Shown here one piece after another: positions 26,130-37,866 of a stretch of DNA of 64,000 nucleotides. The translations under genes were made by a program, and so were the position numbers. Within the stretch, counting starts at the first letter, position 1, and each line of letters opens with the position of its first letter. The notes under the pieces are model-generated. The model made no database searches. It was given only the letters and a program-made list of their open reading frames with translations, and was not told where the DNA came from. This DNA comes from Siniperca chuatsi. Taxonomy: Eukaryota > Chordata > Actinopteri > Centrarchiformes > Sinipercidae. The DNA lies in the NCBI RefSeq assembly GCF_020085105.1, contig NC_058046.1:10004175-10068174 (forward strand). Reading direction: 5' to 3'.

Positions 26130-27780
26130 ACAACAGTAGTCTCAGTGTTGGTTACAACAGATATTTCAATGTGCAATGAAAATAGTTTCAGGCACTGAAT
26201 CTCTGACCTCTTCCATGGTAGAATAATGCATTTTACAGCTGCTTGACAATAAAAACAATTTATCCAAACACTCACATTTGGCTTACCGTATAATTATTGT
26301 TAACATTAATACACAAACACACTGTGAGGAACCCAATTTTTTTTAGTAACCACACATGTTCATGCACCTGATTTCTGCTTTTTACTTTAAATCAAAAGGA
26401 CAACTTCCTTCTGCATCCTGTGTTTCTTAGCCATTTACCCACACACGCTACTCATACAGGCATTGGGATTCTAATTCAACAGGAAAAATATTCACACTTA
26501 CTAGCCTGAAGAAAGCTATTAAGTGGTTTAGAAACTCAATCTGGTTATGTGCAAATATTTAACATCTATTATCAAGTCATAGTAGCCCTCTATACATTCT
26601 GCACTAAAAGAGTCTTGAAGAGGCATTTATTTCCACTATCTTGTGTGTAGAGGGGTATTTCAATGAGGACACACTTAACCAGTGGTCCCCTCAGTTAATG
26701 TCAACTCTTCAGGTACCTATAAAAGCAGAAGAACTCACACTTGAAATGACTTTTTTCACGTGTTCTTTGATCTACTGTCACTTTTTGGTGCTTTAATGAA
26801 GCCATGTGGCTGTCCCAGGCAGTGTACAGCAGACTTTATTCTTTACAAAAAGTTAATAGGCCTTTTTCTCAGATAGACCTTTTTCACAGTAGGAAACGTA
26901 CAGGTGCAAATAATAAAATTAATTATGGCTGAATTTAATGGTATTAGTAACATCAGTGTTTTTCCTACTAGTCAAAATATCAGCTGTAATAACGACACAT
27001 GGTTCTTTAGACAAAACCATACAAAATTACAGGCATGGCCAATATGGCAATAAAATTGCTGCTCTTGCATTGAATTTGAGCTAAATATTATGTTAATTTA
27101 AGACTCAACATAATTTATTTCGGTGTGTTTAAGATCTCCCCACAAGTTACCCTAACTTTATATAAATTAAAACAGCGATTTAAGAAACCATCTCTACTAT
27201 TCCTGTATTTTAGTGGAAAGAAATGAATTTAACTGAACAGCACTGGGTCACTGATCTACAACTGTTAGTGAATAGTGACCCCAACTGGCAGGTTGAGATA
27301 TTGCGATTCACATGGTCCTCATAGTCTGCCTCTCAAGACTCCAGGATATCCAATATATTTATTTAAGCTTTAATCTGATCAACTATTTACCTTCATAGAT
27401 ACCGCGTGGCTTTGTTACATTGAGCTGTGTCGTGTCTTTTTAGTACAAAGAAAAAAAGAGACATACTCCCAGTTTTTGTCTTCTATGCATATATCATAGT
27501 TGACTGTAGTGTGTGGTGCAGAACCTGTGCAGATTGCACGTTTGTGTTAAAATGTGTTTCCCGGACACATATTTTAGGTAAAAATTGAAAATCAGAGAAA
27601 AAAATCTAAAAATATCTTTAGTCAACTGTGAAGTGAATTCATACATAATATGTTTCCAGTCTTTATTTCTTGGGTATTCTCGCATTTACATGTTAACGTG
27701 TTAACACGTTGCTCGTCGTGTTATGTTGATTGGTTGAAACCTCATACCCAGTAGAGTAGATGTCGTAGAAGGACGTTGTG
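26130..27780. other. TANGO2-DGCR8 intergenic region
   Basis: AT-rich sequence without a supported gene. Candidate TANGO2 poly(A) signals AATAAA occur at 26248-26253 and 26912-26917; which, if either, is used cannot be told from sequence. Confidence 0.5.
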
Positions 27781-27968
27781 ATTGGCCCGCTGATCGATCA
27801 CTTATCAAAAAGCCGGTACTGGGAGGCGGGTCCTGAGTTGGTTTGCTGAGTGGTTTTCTTCAAGATGGCGGGGCTGCAATTGAGGCAGTATGGCGGTGCA
27901 TCTAGAATTAAAATAATCTAGAAAGGTAGATAGGTGCCCAATAGGAGACAGTCGTGTTATATTTATCG
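27781..27968 (+). promoter_or_regulatory. dgcr8: DGCR8 promoter and non-coding exon 1
   Basis: A GC-rich upstream block (GGGAGGCGGGTCC near 27820) is followed by AAGATGGCGGGG at 27862, a good YY1-type motif of the kind found at transcription starts. A second ATGGCGG follows near 27891. The exon ends in a strong donor, ATCG then GTGAGT, at 27968/27969. The matching acceptor (TTTTTTTTCACAG) is at 28386, giving exon 2 from 28387 with about 280 nt of 5' UTR before the ATG at 28666. Confidence 0.6.
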
Positions 27969-28224
27969 GTGAGTATTTTTGTAATAAACAGTTTTCAGGC
28001 TAGCTGACCCTTTCTGCAGACGCTGAGTTCTGTACAGCTTGATGGTAGCTTGCTAGCATATTAGCAATGATTTTAACGTTACCATGGGCCCGCCGTGCAG
28101 CTGTAGTCTGTACCATTTTATCTTGTGATGAATTTGCTTGTTATTTGAACATGGATAAACGTTAATTATATTCCCAAGCAAAATTACCCATATGGAAGGT
28201 TTAAGTCAATTTTCCGCAGCTACA

Positions 28225-28291
28225 TAGTAGTAATAGTAGTAGTAGTAACGTCAGTAGTAGTAGTAATAGTAGCAGTAGTAGTAGCAGCAGG
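28225..28291. repeat. Imperfect (TAG)n microsatellite
   Basis: Runs of TAG with AAT, ACG and CAG interruptions in DGCR8 intron 1, about 95 bp before the exon 2 acceptor. Confidence 0.85.
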
Positions 28292-28467
28292 AGCTAACGT
28301 TACGTTAAATATCCTGTCATATTACGCCATTAGTCATAAAGTTGCATTAACTGACATCTACTCTCACTGGTCCTTTTTTTTCACAGCTCCCAGAAGATAC
28401 CAGTGGAGGATGATCAGTGGCTAGATCCCATATTAAGCTGAATGCATTGTGATTTCCAATAATTGAG

Positions 28468-28535
28468 ACAGTGGTTCTGAAAGCTGTCTACATTAATGAA
28501 AAGAACAATGTAGTCAGCTTTGCATTTTCACCTCT
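28468..28535 (+). ncRNA. mir3618: mir-3618-like hairpin in the DGCR8 5' UTR
   Basis: Two 15-nt arms pair with a single T-T mismatch: AAAGCTGTCTACATT at 28480-28494 and AATGTAGTCAGCTTT at 28507-28521, closed by a 12-nt loop. Weaker outer pairing (GTGG at 28471-28474 with TCAC at 28528-28531) lengthens the stem. From memory, the human miRBase miR-3618 mature sequence maps to 28485-28506 with one mismatch (22 nt, starting TGTCTACATTAATG). In human this hairpin also lies in the DGCR8 5' UTR. The likelier role is as a Microprocessor cleavage site in the DGCR8 mRNA rather than a classical miRNA, since the named mature strand runs through the loop. Confidence 0.75.
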
Positions 28536-28665
28536 GGTACGTGGTCTATACAGGGATGTGCTTCTGCATGCATTCTGGGTTTAGATAAGAAGAAAGTCTC
28601 TCTAAAGGTCAGATTTTAGAATAGATTATCAGTCTGTATAAGTTGTAGTTTGTAATACAGAGGAA

Positions 28666-31600
28666 ATGGAGATAGATGATGTTCTACCCCCTCTCCCCTT
28701 GGAGCCACCTGATGATTTTGGCCAAGATGAGGGCAGAGCACCTCCACCACCTCCCCTGCAAACGTCCAGTGACGCAGAGGTAATGGACGTTAGCTCTGGT
28801 GGTGATGGATACACATACACCCCAGGGGACGGGGAAGCCCAGCCACAGCAACCCCTCAGCATGGGCTCAGTAACTTTCTGTAGCCACCTCTCAGATGAGG
28901 CCAATCCCAACCCACCGTGCCCCAGAACAGCCCGCCACGCTCCCCCGGTCACCAAGTTTCTACCAGACCTCAAGCTGCTCAGAGATGTTAAGATCAGTGT
29001 AAGCTTCACTGAAAGCAGCAGTAGCAAAGACAGGAAGGTTTTATACACAGGTGAAGGGCAGGAAGGAGGAAGTGATGATGGTTTAGACAGCCTGAATGGT
29101 GAGTTGCATGACTCGACTAGTGAGCAGGAGGTAGCTGAGGGTAGCTCTGGAGCAGGAAACATAGCAGGCAGAAGATCAGATGAGGCTGAGGTAGACCTGG
29201 AAAACAAGGTAGAGTTCGCAGTCCTGGATGAGTTGGATGACTTCTATGAGAACTTCCTGGATCATGACGATGGGGAGCATGGCGGCTTTAAGTCTGAGGT
29301 CATAATTCAGCAGGAGCAAGCAGATGACGAGGCTGTGACTTACTCCTATGAGGTACGTCTGTTCTTATGTCTGCAGAATCTCTTGTCTTTATCAGCTACA
29401 CACCTAGTTTGTCCTTTACTGTCAAACAGAAATGATGTACGTCTAATACAGCTCGTACAGTACATACAAAGGGGGCATTGTTAGCACTGTGTGATTAATC
29501 ACAGCCTCCCCTCTCATTTCAGTGAGACCACTGCAATGGCTCAGCGAGGGTGCAGACATAGCAAAAATAAATAAATAAAAAGGTTGTCAGATTTAAAAAA
29601 AATAAAAATAAAAAATGCAACATCATCCAGCAACACACAGAGTGGGCCAGTCAAAAATATACACGTGTAATTCTTGGTAGAATACTATGTAACGTGAACA
29701 GTGTAATGGATCATGTCTTCTCACTAATACCTGGAGCAACCCCTCTAAACCAATGTAGCCCCTGCATTTTTCTTTTTTTTTTTTTTTTTTTTTTACACAG
29801 TGCAGTTTTTAGTGGTAACGCAGCCTAATGGAGTCCAACAGTAAGACAGCTGGTGGCATTTTCTTCATGATAGTGGATTTTCTTTAGGGTCGTTAGTGGT
29901 TTTCTAAATTGAGACCACATGTCCATAAACTTTGTTGTATCTTGTGTCAAAGAGGATGTTGCTACTTAACTGCCATCCCCCTCCCTGGTGTCAGGTCACC
30001 CACATTAAAAAACTGGTGAGATTGGGCTCTCCTCTGCTGTTTTTTTTTATTTTATTTTTTTTAATGTCTTTATCCAAATACAATGCAGCTGAATGGCATT
30101 GAATTTATGGCCTTCAAAGCATCAAAAATTACTTTTGGAAAAACAGCTGCAACTCTTTCCAGAAACAATGATGTCCTGGTAACTACAGATAATCCACAGA
30201 TCTTGCTGTGATGCTCTGTTTACATTGAGAAATATTTTCTACCAAAGGGGAAAATAGCACAAACAGGGTAACTATGAATTGGAACATGCAATATAGATTA
30301 ACTATGAATTGGAAGAAAAAATGTGGAAACATGTAGTGTAAATTAAGTATAGCTAGAACTGAATCAGAAGGCCAGAAAAGTTACTGTTGTAATGATTTCT
30401 TGATTTGGCATTGCATCACTTGAGACCTTTTCTGCATCAATAGGCATGACTGGTTAAAGCCAGGCTCAGATGTTCCATTAAGCAGCCTATGTTTAAATAT
30501 ATGTTTGTCTTTATTTATTTCTTTGTTTTGTTTTTATTACTGAAAATGACAAGTGAGATGCTGGAAGAGGTTAGTGCCATTTTAATTTCTCACATTAAAT
30601 GCTGGACTTCCTTTTGACACAAAAGTAATCAACAGTAATAAAGGAATGATCAAAATTGCTAAAAATGTGTCATTTAATTTGTAGTAGGAGTTAATATACG
30701 TTCAGTATTATCTGTTTCTAAATTCAAAAGTATTTTACTTTTCTGCCCCAAAGTGGAACTGATTATTTTCCTATATTTGTAGTAGATGTGTGGTTTTGTT
30801 TTGTTTTTTCTCCACCAATTGTTCACTTTATGGCACCACATCAGTTAGTTTCTTCTCAGTCGAAGCATTCAAAACTCCCTTAAACTGGTGACCCATCCTT
30901 CTCTCCCGGCTTTATTATTAACCATTGACTCTTCCAGGAGGAGTTTGACAATGATGTCGATGCTCTGCTGGAGGAGGGCATGCCAGTCCCAAAAAAGATG
31001 CGTCCGGCAGAGGACAAATGTGGTGGGGACAGTGATCATCATTCAGATGATGAAGGAGGTGTTCAGCCCATGATGACCAAAATTAAGACTGTCCTGAAGA
31101 GTGAGTGGTGGATCTGTCTGTTTTAGGGTTGGGTACTATCAAGGAACTTGCATTTGAATGTGGTTTCAGTACTATGGGGCACAATACCATATGGATTTTC
31201 TGAACAGTACCTGCGACATATGTGTTACATGAGTGCATTTTGAAGTGAATTCATACAAAATATTGGATAGTGTTGTGTTTTGTAGTTTTTAGTATTATGT
31301 AACACAATTGTGTGCATTGCTGATATAGATTACAATACAGGGTTTCCACTGGGAAATTGGTTAGCAGAAGTGGTAAGATCTCCACAACTAAAATGGACAA
31401 CCAAGTAGCCCTCCTATCTGTGTTGTAGTGCTCTGAAATAATATAACAGTCGAAAAGCACACGCATTTTAATATAATGGGACTATACAGCCCTCAGCTTG
31501 TGGTGCTCAAAGCGCCAAAAAAAATACATTTTAAAAACTCAACAGCAACGTCTCTTTCCAGAAACCATGACCCTGTTACTCAAGATAATCCACAGACCTT

Positions 31601-34600
31601 GTTGTGAGCAGTTCATGTTAATCCAACTAGCTGGAAGAAGAACAAAAGTAGTGGTGAATGAAAGTCCTCACACTGTAAACTGCTGGCTGTGTGCATGTAT
31701 CTAATGCTGATTTTCAACTATTGGGTGACCAAAAGTTGATATTCAGAAATATTTTACTGGCATGTTTGGTCCTAACCCTGCCTTACCTAAACACAACTTT
31801 TACATTAAAACTGGTTTTAACATTTATTCCAAGCCCGAGGTTAATCATAGCCCAATGTGAATGTCTCTCGTCTGCTTGTCACGCAAAATCACTTGTGTGG
31901 TAACAAACAATAGTCTTCTAATAATTGTTAGAAATATTCACCACATAAAGTAATAGTGTAGTAATTAGGGCCTGCATTTACATTTACCCCTATGCCAGGT
32001 CGGGGGCGTCCACCCACTGAACCTCTACCTGATGGTTGGATCATGACATTCCATAACTCAGGCATTCCAGTCTACCTGCACAGAGAGACCAGGGTGGTTA
32101 CCTGGTCCAGACCCTACTTTCTTGGAACCGGCAGTATTAGGGTAAGATGCAACACAAGTGTCATGTCTTATTAACTTGCCACACTGATGTGAACAGTATC
32201 CCCCTTTTTTTTTACAGGAGTTTTGATCTTTTGAATTATGAGTTACATATTTTGCTCCTGCCGCCAGTTTAACCAGTTTAAGTAGGCTACAGTAGTTTCC
32301 AGTTCTAGTCATAATGGGCTTTGTGGTGCCAGTCAATGATGGCCTCCACTCTGTTCCAGTCTCTCTTTTTTTTTTTTTTCCCCTTATCTATTTATTCCAT
32401 TCCAAAAAAATAACAAGTATTTAAAAAAAAAAAAAAAAAAAAATTTAAGTTGTAGGTTTGTTGTTAGTTACTGTGAAATTACTTTGATATCAAAGTTGCT
32501 TCAGGTTGGGTGGTAATTTACAGTTTCAAAGGGGTTTGTGCTTGTGTGAAAACAGGCAACCCTGCCCATATTGGCAAAGGGCTTCAGGGGAAAAACAAGG
32601 GTTCAAGTCGGGTCAGGTCACTTAATGGAAAATTGCCAGCACACTGTATTTCATTTCAGCCAACTCAGAAGATTTAACTGTATTTTAAGGTCATGGAAAT
32701 ATTCCAGTTGAGTTCTTGAAAGTCAGGGTAAAGTCAGCCATGGTGTCAAACTTACAGTACTGTTTATAAATGTTTGTTTTCTCTTGGTGTTCTCTTTTGA
32801 TACAGAAACATGACCCTCCTACCAGCAGCATCCCTTGCTTACATTACAAGAAAATGAAGGAACATGAGGAAAGGGAGCTGAATGGGGAGGTGACACTTAA
32901 TGCAGAGGAGTCTCCAGTCAAGACTGGTCAGGAGGCCAATGGTGAAAAGAGAGGATGCAAGTCAGATGCTACAGCTGAGGAGCAGGATGACGTCCCTCCC
33001 TCCATTCTGACTGACAGTGGCCCAGATGGAGAGGGTACCACTCATAACAACCCACAGGGTAAAGAGTCCCAGCCCTGTGACACTGCCCAAGGAGCCTTAG
33101 GACAAGTCAAGGCCAAGGTGGAGGTGTGCAAGGACGAGTCCATAGGTAAGGGCTTTTCATAGTACAATGCCAATGGTAGACTTCTGAAAGGTCATTATTA
33201 TGTGTTTGCTGCTGTAAGAACTCCTTATCAAGCTGTCTTTCATTAAGTGATAAAACTTAATAAAACCTCCTCACAGAACTTGAAGAGTTTCGCCTGTACC
33301 TGGAAAAATGCTTTGACTTTGAACAAGTCACTGTAAAGAAATTTCGTACCTGGGCTGAGCGAAGGCAGTTCAACAGAGACATGAAGAGGAAGCAGGCAGA
33401 GTCAGAGAGACCTATCCTGCCTGCCAACCAGAAACTCATCACACTGTCAGTCCAAGATGCACCCACTAAGAAAGGTAACCGTTATATAGGTTCACACTCT
33501 GTGAATTTCATACAATTCATGTTTTTTTAAGAAGAGGGCAGGTGTTATTTTTCATTATCACTATCCATTGAAACCATAGAAACCAACAATACATTTATCC
33601 CAACAGATATTGTCTGTGTAGCCTGAAATAGCTTATGACTCTGCCATAGAACTCCATGGTCATCTAAAAAGCTATTAAAAAGACACAAGAGCCATACTGC
33701 ATTTGTATTTGGGTGACATATGTTGGCATTGTGATGAAAATGGCCAGTATCATTTTTATTCCTTTTAGCCTGTCAAACTAACAAAGTGGATGATCTCTTC
33801 CTTTTTGTCGTGACTCTTCTGCAATGTAGTTAACAAACTTGCTAATTGTCAGCTTTATATTTTTACAAAAAGGGTGGAAATCAAAAAGTTTTAAGTGTTC
33901 CCTTATGTCTGTGTTATTTTTGAGTATGACTTATGTATACTATAATTGTTAAAGTTGTCCTTGTATTGTTTGTTGATGCATTTCAATGTTTCTATTTGAA
34001 CAGAATTTGTCATCAACCCTAATGGAAAGTCAGAAGTTTGCATCTTGCATGAATATATGCAACGTGTCCTAAAGGTTCGACCTGTTTACAACTTTTTTGA
34101 ATGTGGTAAGTTCTTCTTTTGTAAGTGTCTTGAGGTAATTGAGGTATTTTAAGTCATATGTCACTCTTTCCACTCTTGCCTAATGAGGAATACATTGTTA
34201 TTTAAGGAGAAAACTCTTGCGTTAACATGGCGTCTCAGGTATATATTGTAATGTGTAAATCTACTCTGTTCATTCTGTTGTCATCTACAACCCAGTGCAC
34301 ATTTACATTACCCCCCCCTGTAGTCACAGAAATGCAAATGTGTGTCCGTGTGCACACACAACTATTTCTGTTACATCACAATTAAAGTTTCAAGTGTGTT
34401 GTTGTTGTTGTTACAAGATATTCATATCAACTCAAACTGAATTTGTTTGCCCCACAGAGAACCCAAGTGAACCCTTTGGTGCGTCAGTCATTATAGATGG
34501 AGTAACTTACGGCACAGGAACTGCAAGCAGTAAAAAACTTGCCAAGAATAAAGCTGGTAATTTCTTTTATTTACAGTACTTTGCAATGTGATTGGTTGGT

Positions 34601-37600
34601 TGGTGTACATCACAGCTGCATATACACTATTAGCTCAGAGTACTTCTGTTATTGGGTAAAGACAACGAGATTGCGATGAGGTCTACTGGAGGAATTTTGA
34701 AATCCCCATAATTGTAAATATTTTGTTACAATTGTCAGTTTCTTGAAATTTACAGCACCCGGTTTAAGGGCTGAAACAACTTCTGTATTTACATCATGTT
34801 GGAGGTGGATGACACTGACTGGAACATATGTCATTTCAAATAGTTTTCATCAGCCGAATAAATCAGCTGACAAATACCAAATTCTTACTGTTACCTAGTT
34901 TGGTGTAGCCAGACCCTCTGTACAGTAGATAGTTGCACTGGTAAATTAGCATGTTGTAATATATCACTAGTTCTGCTCTCACTCGTAATTTGGTGTACAC
35001 TATAGCTCGAGCCACACTGGAAATCCTCATCCCTGACTTTGTGAAGCAGACCTCGGAGGAGAAGCCCGTTGAGGGCGATGAACTGGAGGTACTTCTTTTT
35101 TCCTATTTGACATGTATTTATGTTCTGCCTGGATTCTTTTTCAGTGAAGTGGAATAGAGTAAGCTAAAGTGCGTATCCCCAACATTGAAGGCAGGTAACA
35201 AGTTTTGTAAACAAGAATTGTTGCCAAAGGTTGAATGTTTCCTTTGAAAGTTAATGCATCTTTAGAATTAGAGGTAACACAACAATGGTAACATTCTCTG
35301 TACTCTGCTCCTCAGTATTTTAATCATATCAGTATAGAAGACTCGAGGGTGTATGAGCTGACCAACAAAGCAGGACTACTTTCGCCATATCAGATTCTTC
35401 ATGAGTGCCTTAAAAGGTAAGGGGTAATCCATAATGCAACCAATACTGTATAGTTTCTTGTCTTTTTTAGTAGAATCACGCAGTAATTATATCATTATAT
35501 TGTGTCCACATTAATGGTTCCAAGTAATTTGAAGTGAAATCAGTTATAACATTTTGCTTTTACATTTTTTAAGAGTTTAGTCTGATGCAGTGCATGACAA
35601 TGGAACACAGTGGAGTGCATTGAACACAAGTGTCATTATTTAGTTTGCCATATATTTCGGTTTGCTTTGCTGGGTAGAACTTGTCCTTGTTAGCATTTTC
35701 AATAGTGCTTTAAGCCACTGGTGGGCAGTTGGGCTTTCACACAACCTGTTACAACAACTCTGCCATCTTTCACTGTTGCTACTTAACTTTAATGACCTGT
35801 TCTCTCACTGTTGCTAAGGACAACAAAGTGCCAGATTGCAGCTATTTATTTAAAATGTACTGTCCTGTCTTTCCTGTAGAAACCATGGAATGGGAGACAC
35901 CAGCATTAAATTTGAGGTGATCCCAGGGAAAAATCAGAAGAGTGAATATGTGATGACGTGTGGGAAGCACACTGTGCGTGGCTGGTGTAAGTAGACCTCA
36001 ATCCTCATCCACCCACATGGTGAGACTGAACCAGTCAACGGGTAGAGCTGAAGGGATGGGTGTTTATTTTATTTACCATGTCCGTTTTGTGTTACCTTGT
36101 GGAGCTAGCTAAGTCTTTGACAGGATAGTAACATACATGTAGCTTTCACTGACATGTTTTGTACATTTGCCATCAGGCAAGAACAAGAGGGTTGGCAAAC
36201 AACTAGCATCTCAGAAGATCTTGCAGATGCTTCATCCCCATGTCAAGAACTGGGGCTCACTGCTGCGCATGTATGGCAGAGAGAGCAATAAAATGGTCAA
36301 GAAGGTAAGTCCCCTCTTTAGCACTTACTGTAAAGCTTCTGCGGTCATGGAAAAGTTTGTTTTTTCTTATCGTTCTGTTTTGTGTTGAGCTTTATCTACA
36401 GTAAATATTTAATATTTGATTTCAAGTATCTTAAGAGGATAATTCTGGTTATGTTTGTGTGAACTTTGTTTTCCAGCTCACACATTGCTGCTTGCCAGCA
36501 CACACATTAAGGTCAACAGTCAAACCCTAAAAGCAATTAAAATGTCTTTCAGTATAAAACCCTCTAACTGTAGTAACTTGCAGCTTTGAGTCAGCAGTGA
36601 TCAGGCCATCTCAGCTGTAACAGTCTATTGGCATGTTGCTCACACATTGCCTTATTAACTTTACTCCCTGCCACATCAGAGAACAACCAGGGAAATGTGA
36701 ATGGTGATATGCAAGTAATAAAGATAGTTCTTCATTATGCAAGCACATCTCAATGACTTTTAAAACAACGATCTTTTGCAGGAGAACTCTGACAAGAGTG
36801 TGATTGAGCTCCAGCAGTATGCCAAAAAGAACAAGCCAAACCTTCATATCTTGAACAAACTGCAAGAAGAAATGAGGAAACTAGCCACGCAGAGGGTGAG
36901 AATTGTTCCATTTTGTGTCCCAACATTCAGATTTGTAACTCATATTTCCAATTGTATTTGGTTTCAAACATGAGTAAAAGCATAGTAATAGGCCAAAGCA
37001 GACATTTTGACTTCTTGTGGTAATAAAATCACAGGTGTTACTACAGTAATAACATTAAGTCAAGTCAATTTTATTTATATAGCCCAATATCCAAATCACA
37101 AATTTGCCTTAAGGGGCTTTACAATCTGTACAGCAAACAACACCCTCTGTCCTTCGGGTAAAGATGGCTCCCAATAAGTATCCCGAAAAGACATGACAGT
37201 GAGCCAGAATGCACGATACCAGGACCCTGAAACTGAAGCAGCTAAATGGAACTTGGCCATAACTCATTTTATGATTTGCTGTGCTTTTCCTGCTGTGATG
37301 TCAAAATGTCCTCTGTGAAAAATGCTTACTGTGTGAGCCTTTATTTTGTGTAGGACTGTTCGTATAAAATCTAGGGCTGTTTTTTCTTTTTTCTTCCCTT
37401 GCCGAGAACCAAAAGTCACCAGAGAGCTCATTGAAGGAAAGACGAGGTAGTAGTTTTGATCCAAATGAAGCCCAGAATTTAATTTGGGCAAAAAGGAAAT
37501 CTGCAGGGTCTCAATTAGTGGGGGTGGGATGCTCTTCTTTATTGCAGCTACACTTGATGCTTGAGGCTTAGAAGACGGGTGCATTGTTACACACGTCTTG

Positions 37601-37740
37601 ACTAAAGTAGCTGTCAGTCTCTGGTTGGCAAAATTACACAAATCCTAGCTGTGGCAATGTATTTTAGAATTGACAATAGAGTGAGCTTTCATATTTACAT
37701 CTTGTACCATTTTCCTAATGTACTCATATTATTTGGTTTG

Positions 37741-37780
<40 letters not shown>

Positions 37781-37866
37781 AGGAGGAAACTAGGAAGAAA
37801 CCCAAGATGACCATAATGGAGTCTGCCCAGCCAGGGAGTGAACCCCTCTGCACTGTTGACGTTTAA
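28666..37866 (+). CDS. dgcr8: DGCR8, Microprocessor complex subunit
   Basis: Thirteen coding exons: 28666-29352, 30938-31100, 31999-32141, 32806-33145, 33277-33474, 34004-34105, 34458-34556, 35006-35088, 35316-35416, 35880-35986, 36177-36304, 36782-36895 and 37783-37866. They total 2349 nt and 782 residues (human 773). DGCR8 is the nuclear double-stranded-RNA-binding partner of DROSHA that recognises primary microRNA hairpins. Domains in order: acidic low-complexity N-terminus; WW-type dimerisation segment about 293-330 ([13 protein letters not shown]); the haem-ligand cysteine in [11 protein letters not shown] at residue 342 (human C352); dsRBD1 about 513-583; dsRBD2 about 606-695; a C-terminal helix and tail about 718-782 that binds DROSHA ([19 protein letters not shown]). 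It ends EPLCTVDV. The start is the first ATG of the conserved frame. Two miRNA-like hairpins in the 5' part suggest autoregulation. Confidence 0.97.
28741..28809 (+). ncRNA. mir1306: mir-1306-like hairpin inside DGCR8 coding exon 2
   Basis: The 5' arm at 28747-28768 (CCACCTCCCCTGCAAACG, then TCCA) is, as remembered, identical to human miR-1306-5p. The 3' arm at 28787-28804 (ACGTTAGCTCTGGTGGTG) differs from human miR-1306-3p at one base. AACGTCCA pairs perfectly with TGGACGTT around a 15-nt loop, and CCACC pairs with GGTGG at the base. The hairpin overlaps codons for the peptide block [20 protein letters not shown], which is also unusually conserved for this otherwise variable N-terminal region. 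In human the same position hosts MIR1306 and is cut by Microprocessor. Confidence 0.85.
29353..30937 (+). other. dgcr8: DGCR8 intron 2, non-coding
   Basis: Donor GTACGT at 29353, acceptor CTTCCAG ending at 30937. It holds poly-T at 29772-29794 and a T-rich/A-rich stretch near 30035-30065. No gene seen. Confidence 0.7.
29772..29794. repeat. Poly-T tract
   Basis: About 23 consecutive T (interrupted once just upstream) in DGCR8 intron 2. Confidence 0.9.
32423..32443. repeat. Poly-A tract
   Basis: About 21 consecutive A in the intron between DGCR8 coding exons 3 and 4. A T-rich tract lies about 50 bp upstream (32367-32380). Confidence 0.9.
37050..37165 (-). repeat. LINE 3'-tail-like repeat, reverse orientation
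   Basis: Begins AAGTCAAGTCAATTTTATTT ATATAGCCC, continues with CAAATCACAAATTTGCC and AAGGGGCTTTACAATCTGTA. The start is the inverse of the TATATAAATAAACTGACTTG tail at about 19780, so this is a reverse-oriented retroelement tail of the kind very common in fish introns. It lies in the last DGCR8 intron. Confidence 0.6.
37741..37779. repeat. dgcr8: (ATT)n microsatellite forming the last DGCR8 splice acceptor tract
   Basis: About 12 ATT units run directly into ACAG at 37779-37782, just before the last coding exon at 37783. The run takes the place of an ordinary pyrimidine tract. Confidence 0.9.

Noticed and set aside
28200..28300. CRISPR-like array at the TAG-rich run
   Set aside because: Simple trinucleotide microsatellite in a vertebrate intron; no spacer-repeat structure.
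28629..29207. 192-codon minus-strand open frame across DGCR8 exon 2
   Set aside because: It is the antisense shadow of the conserved DGCR8 N-terminal exon; its serine/proline-rich composition mirrors acidic DGCR8 codons.
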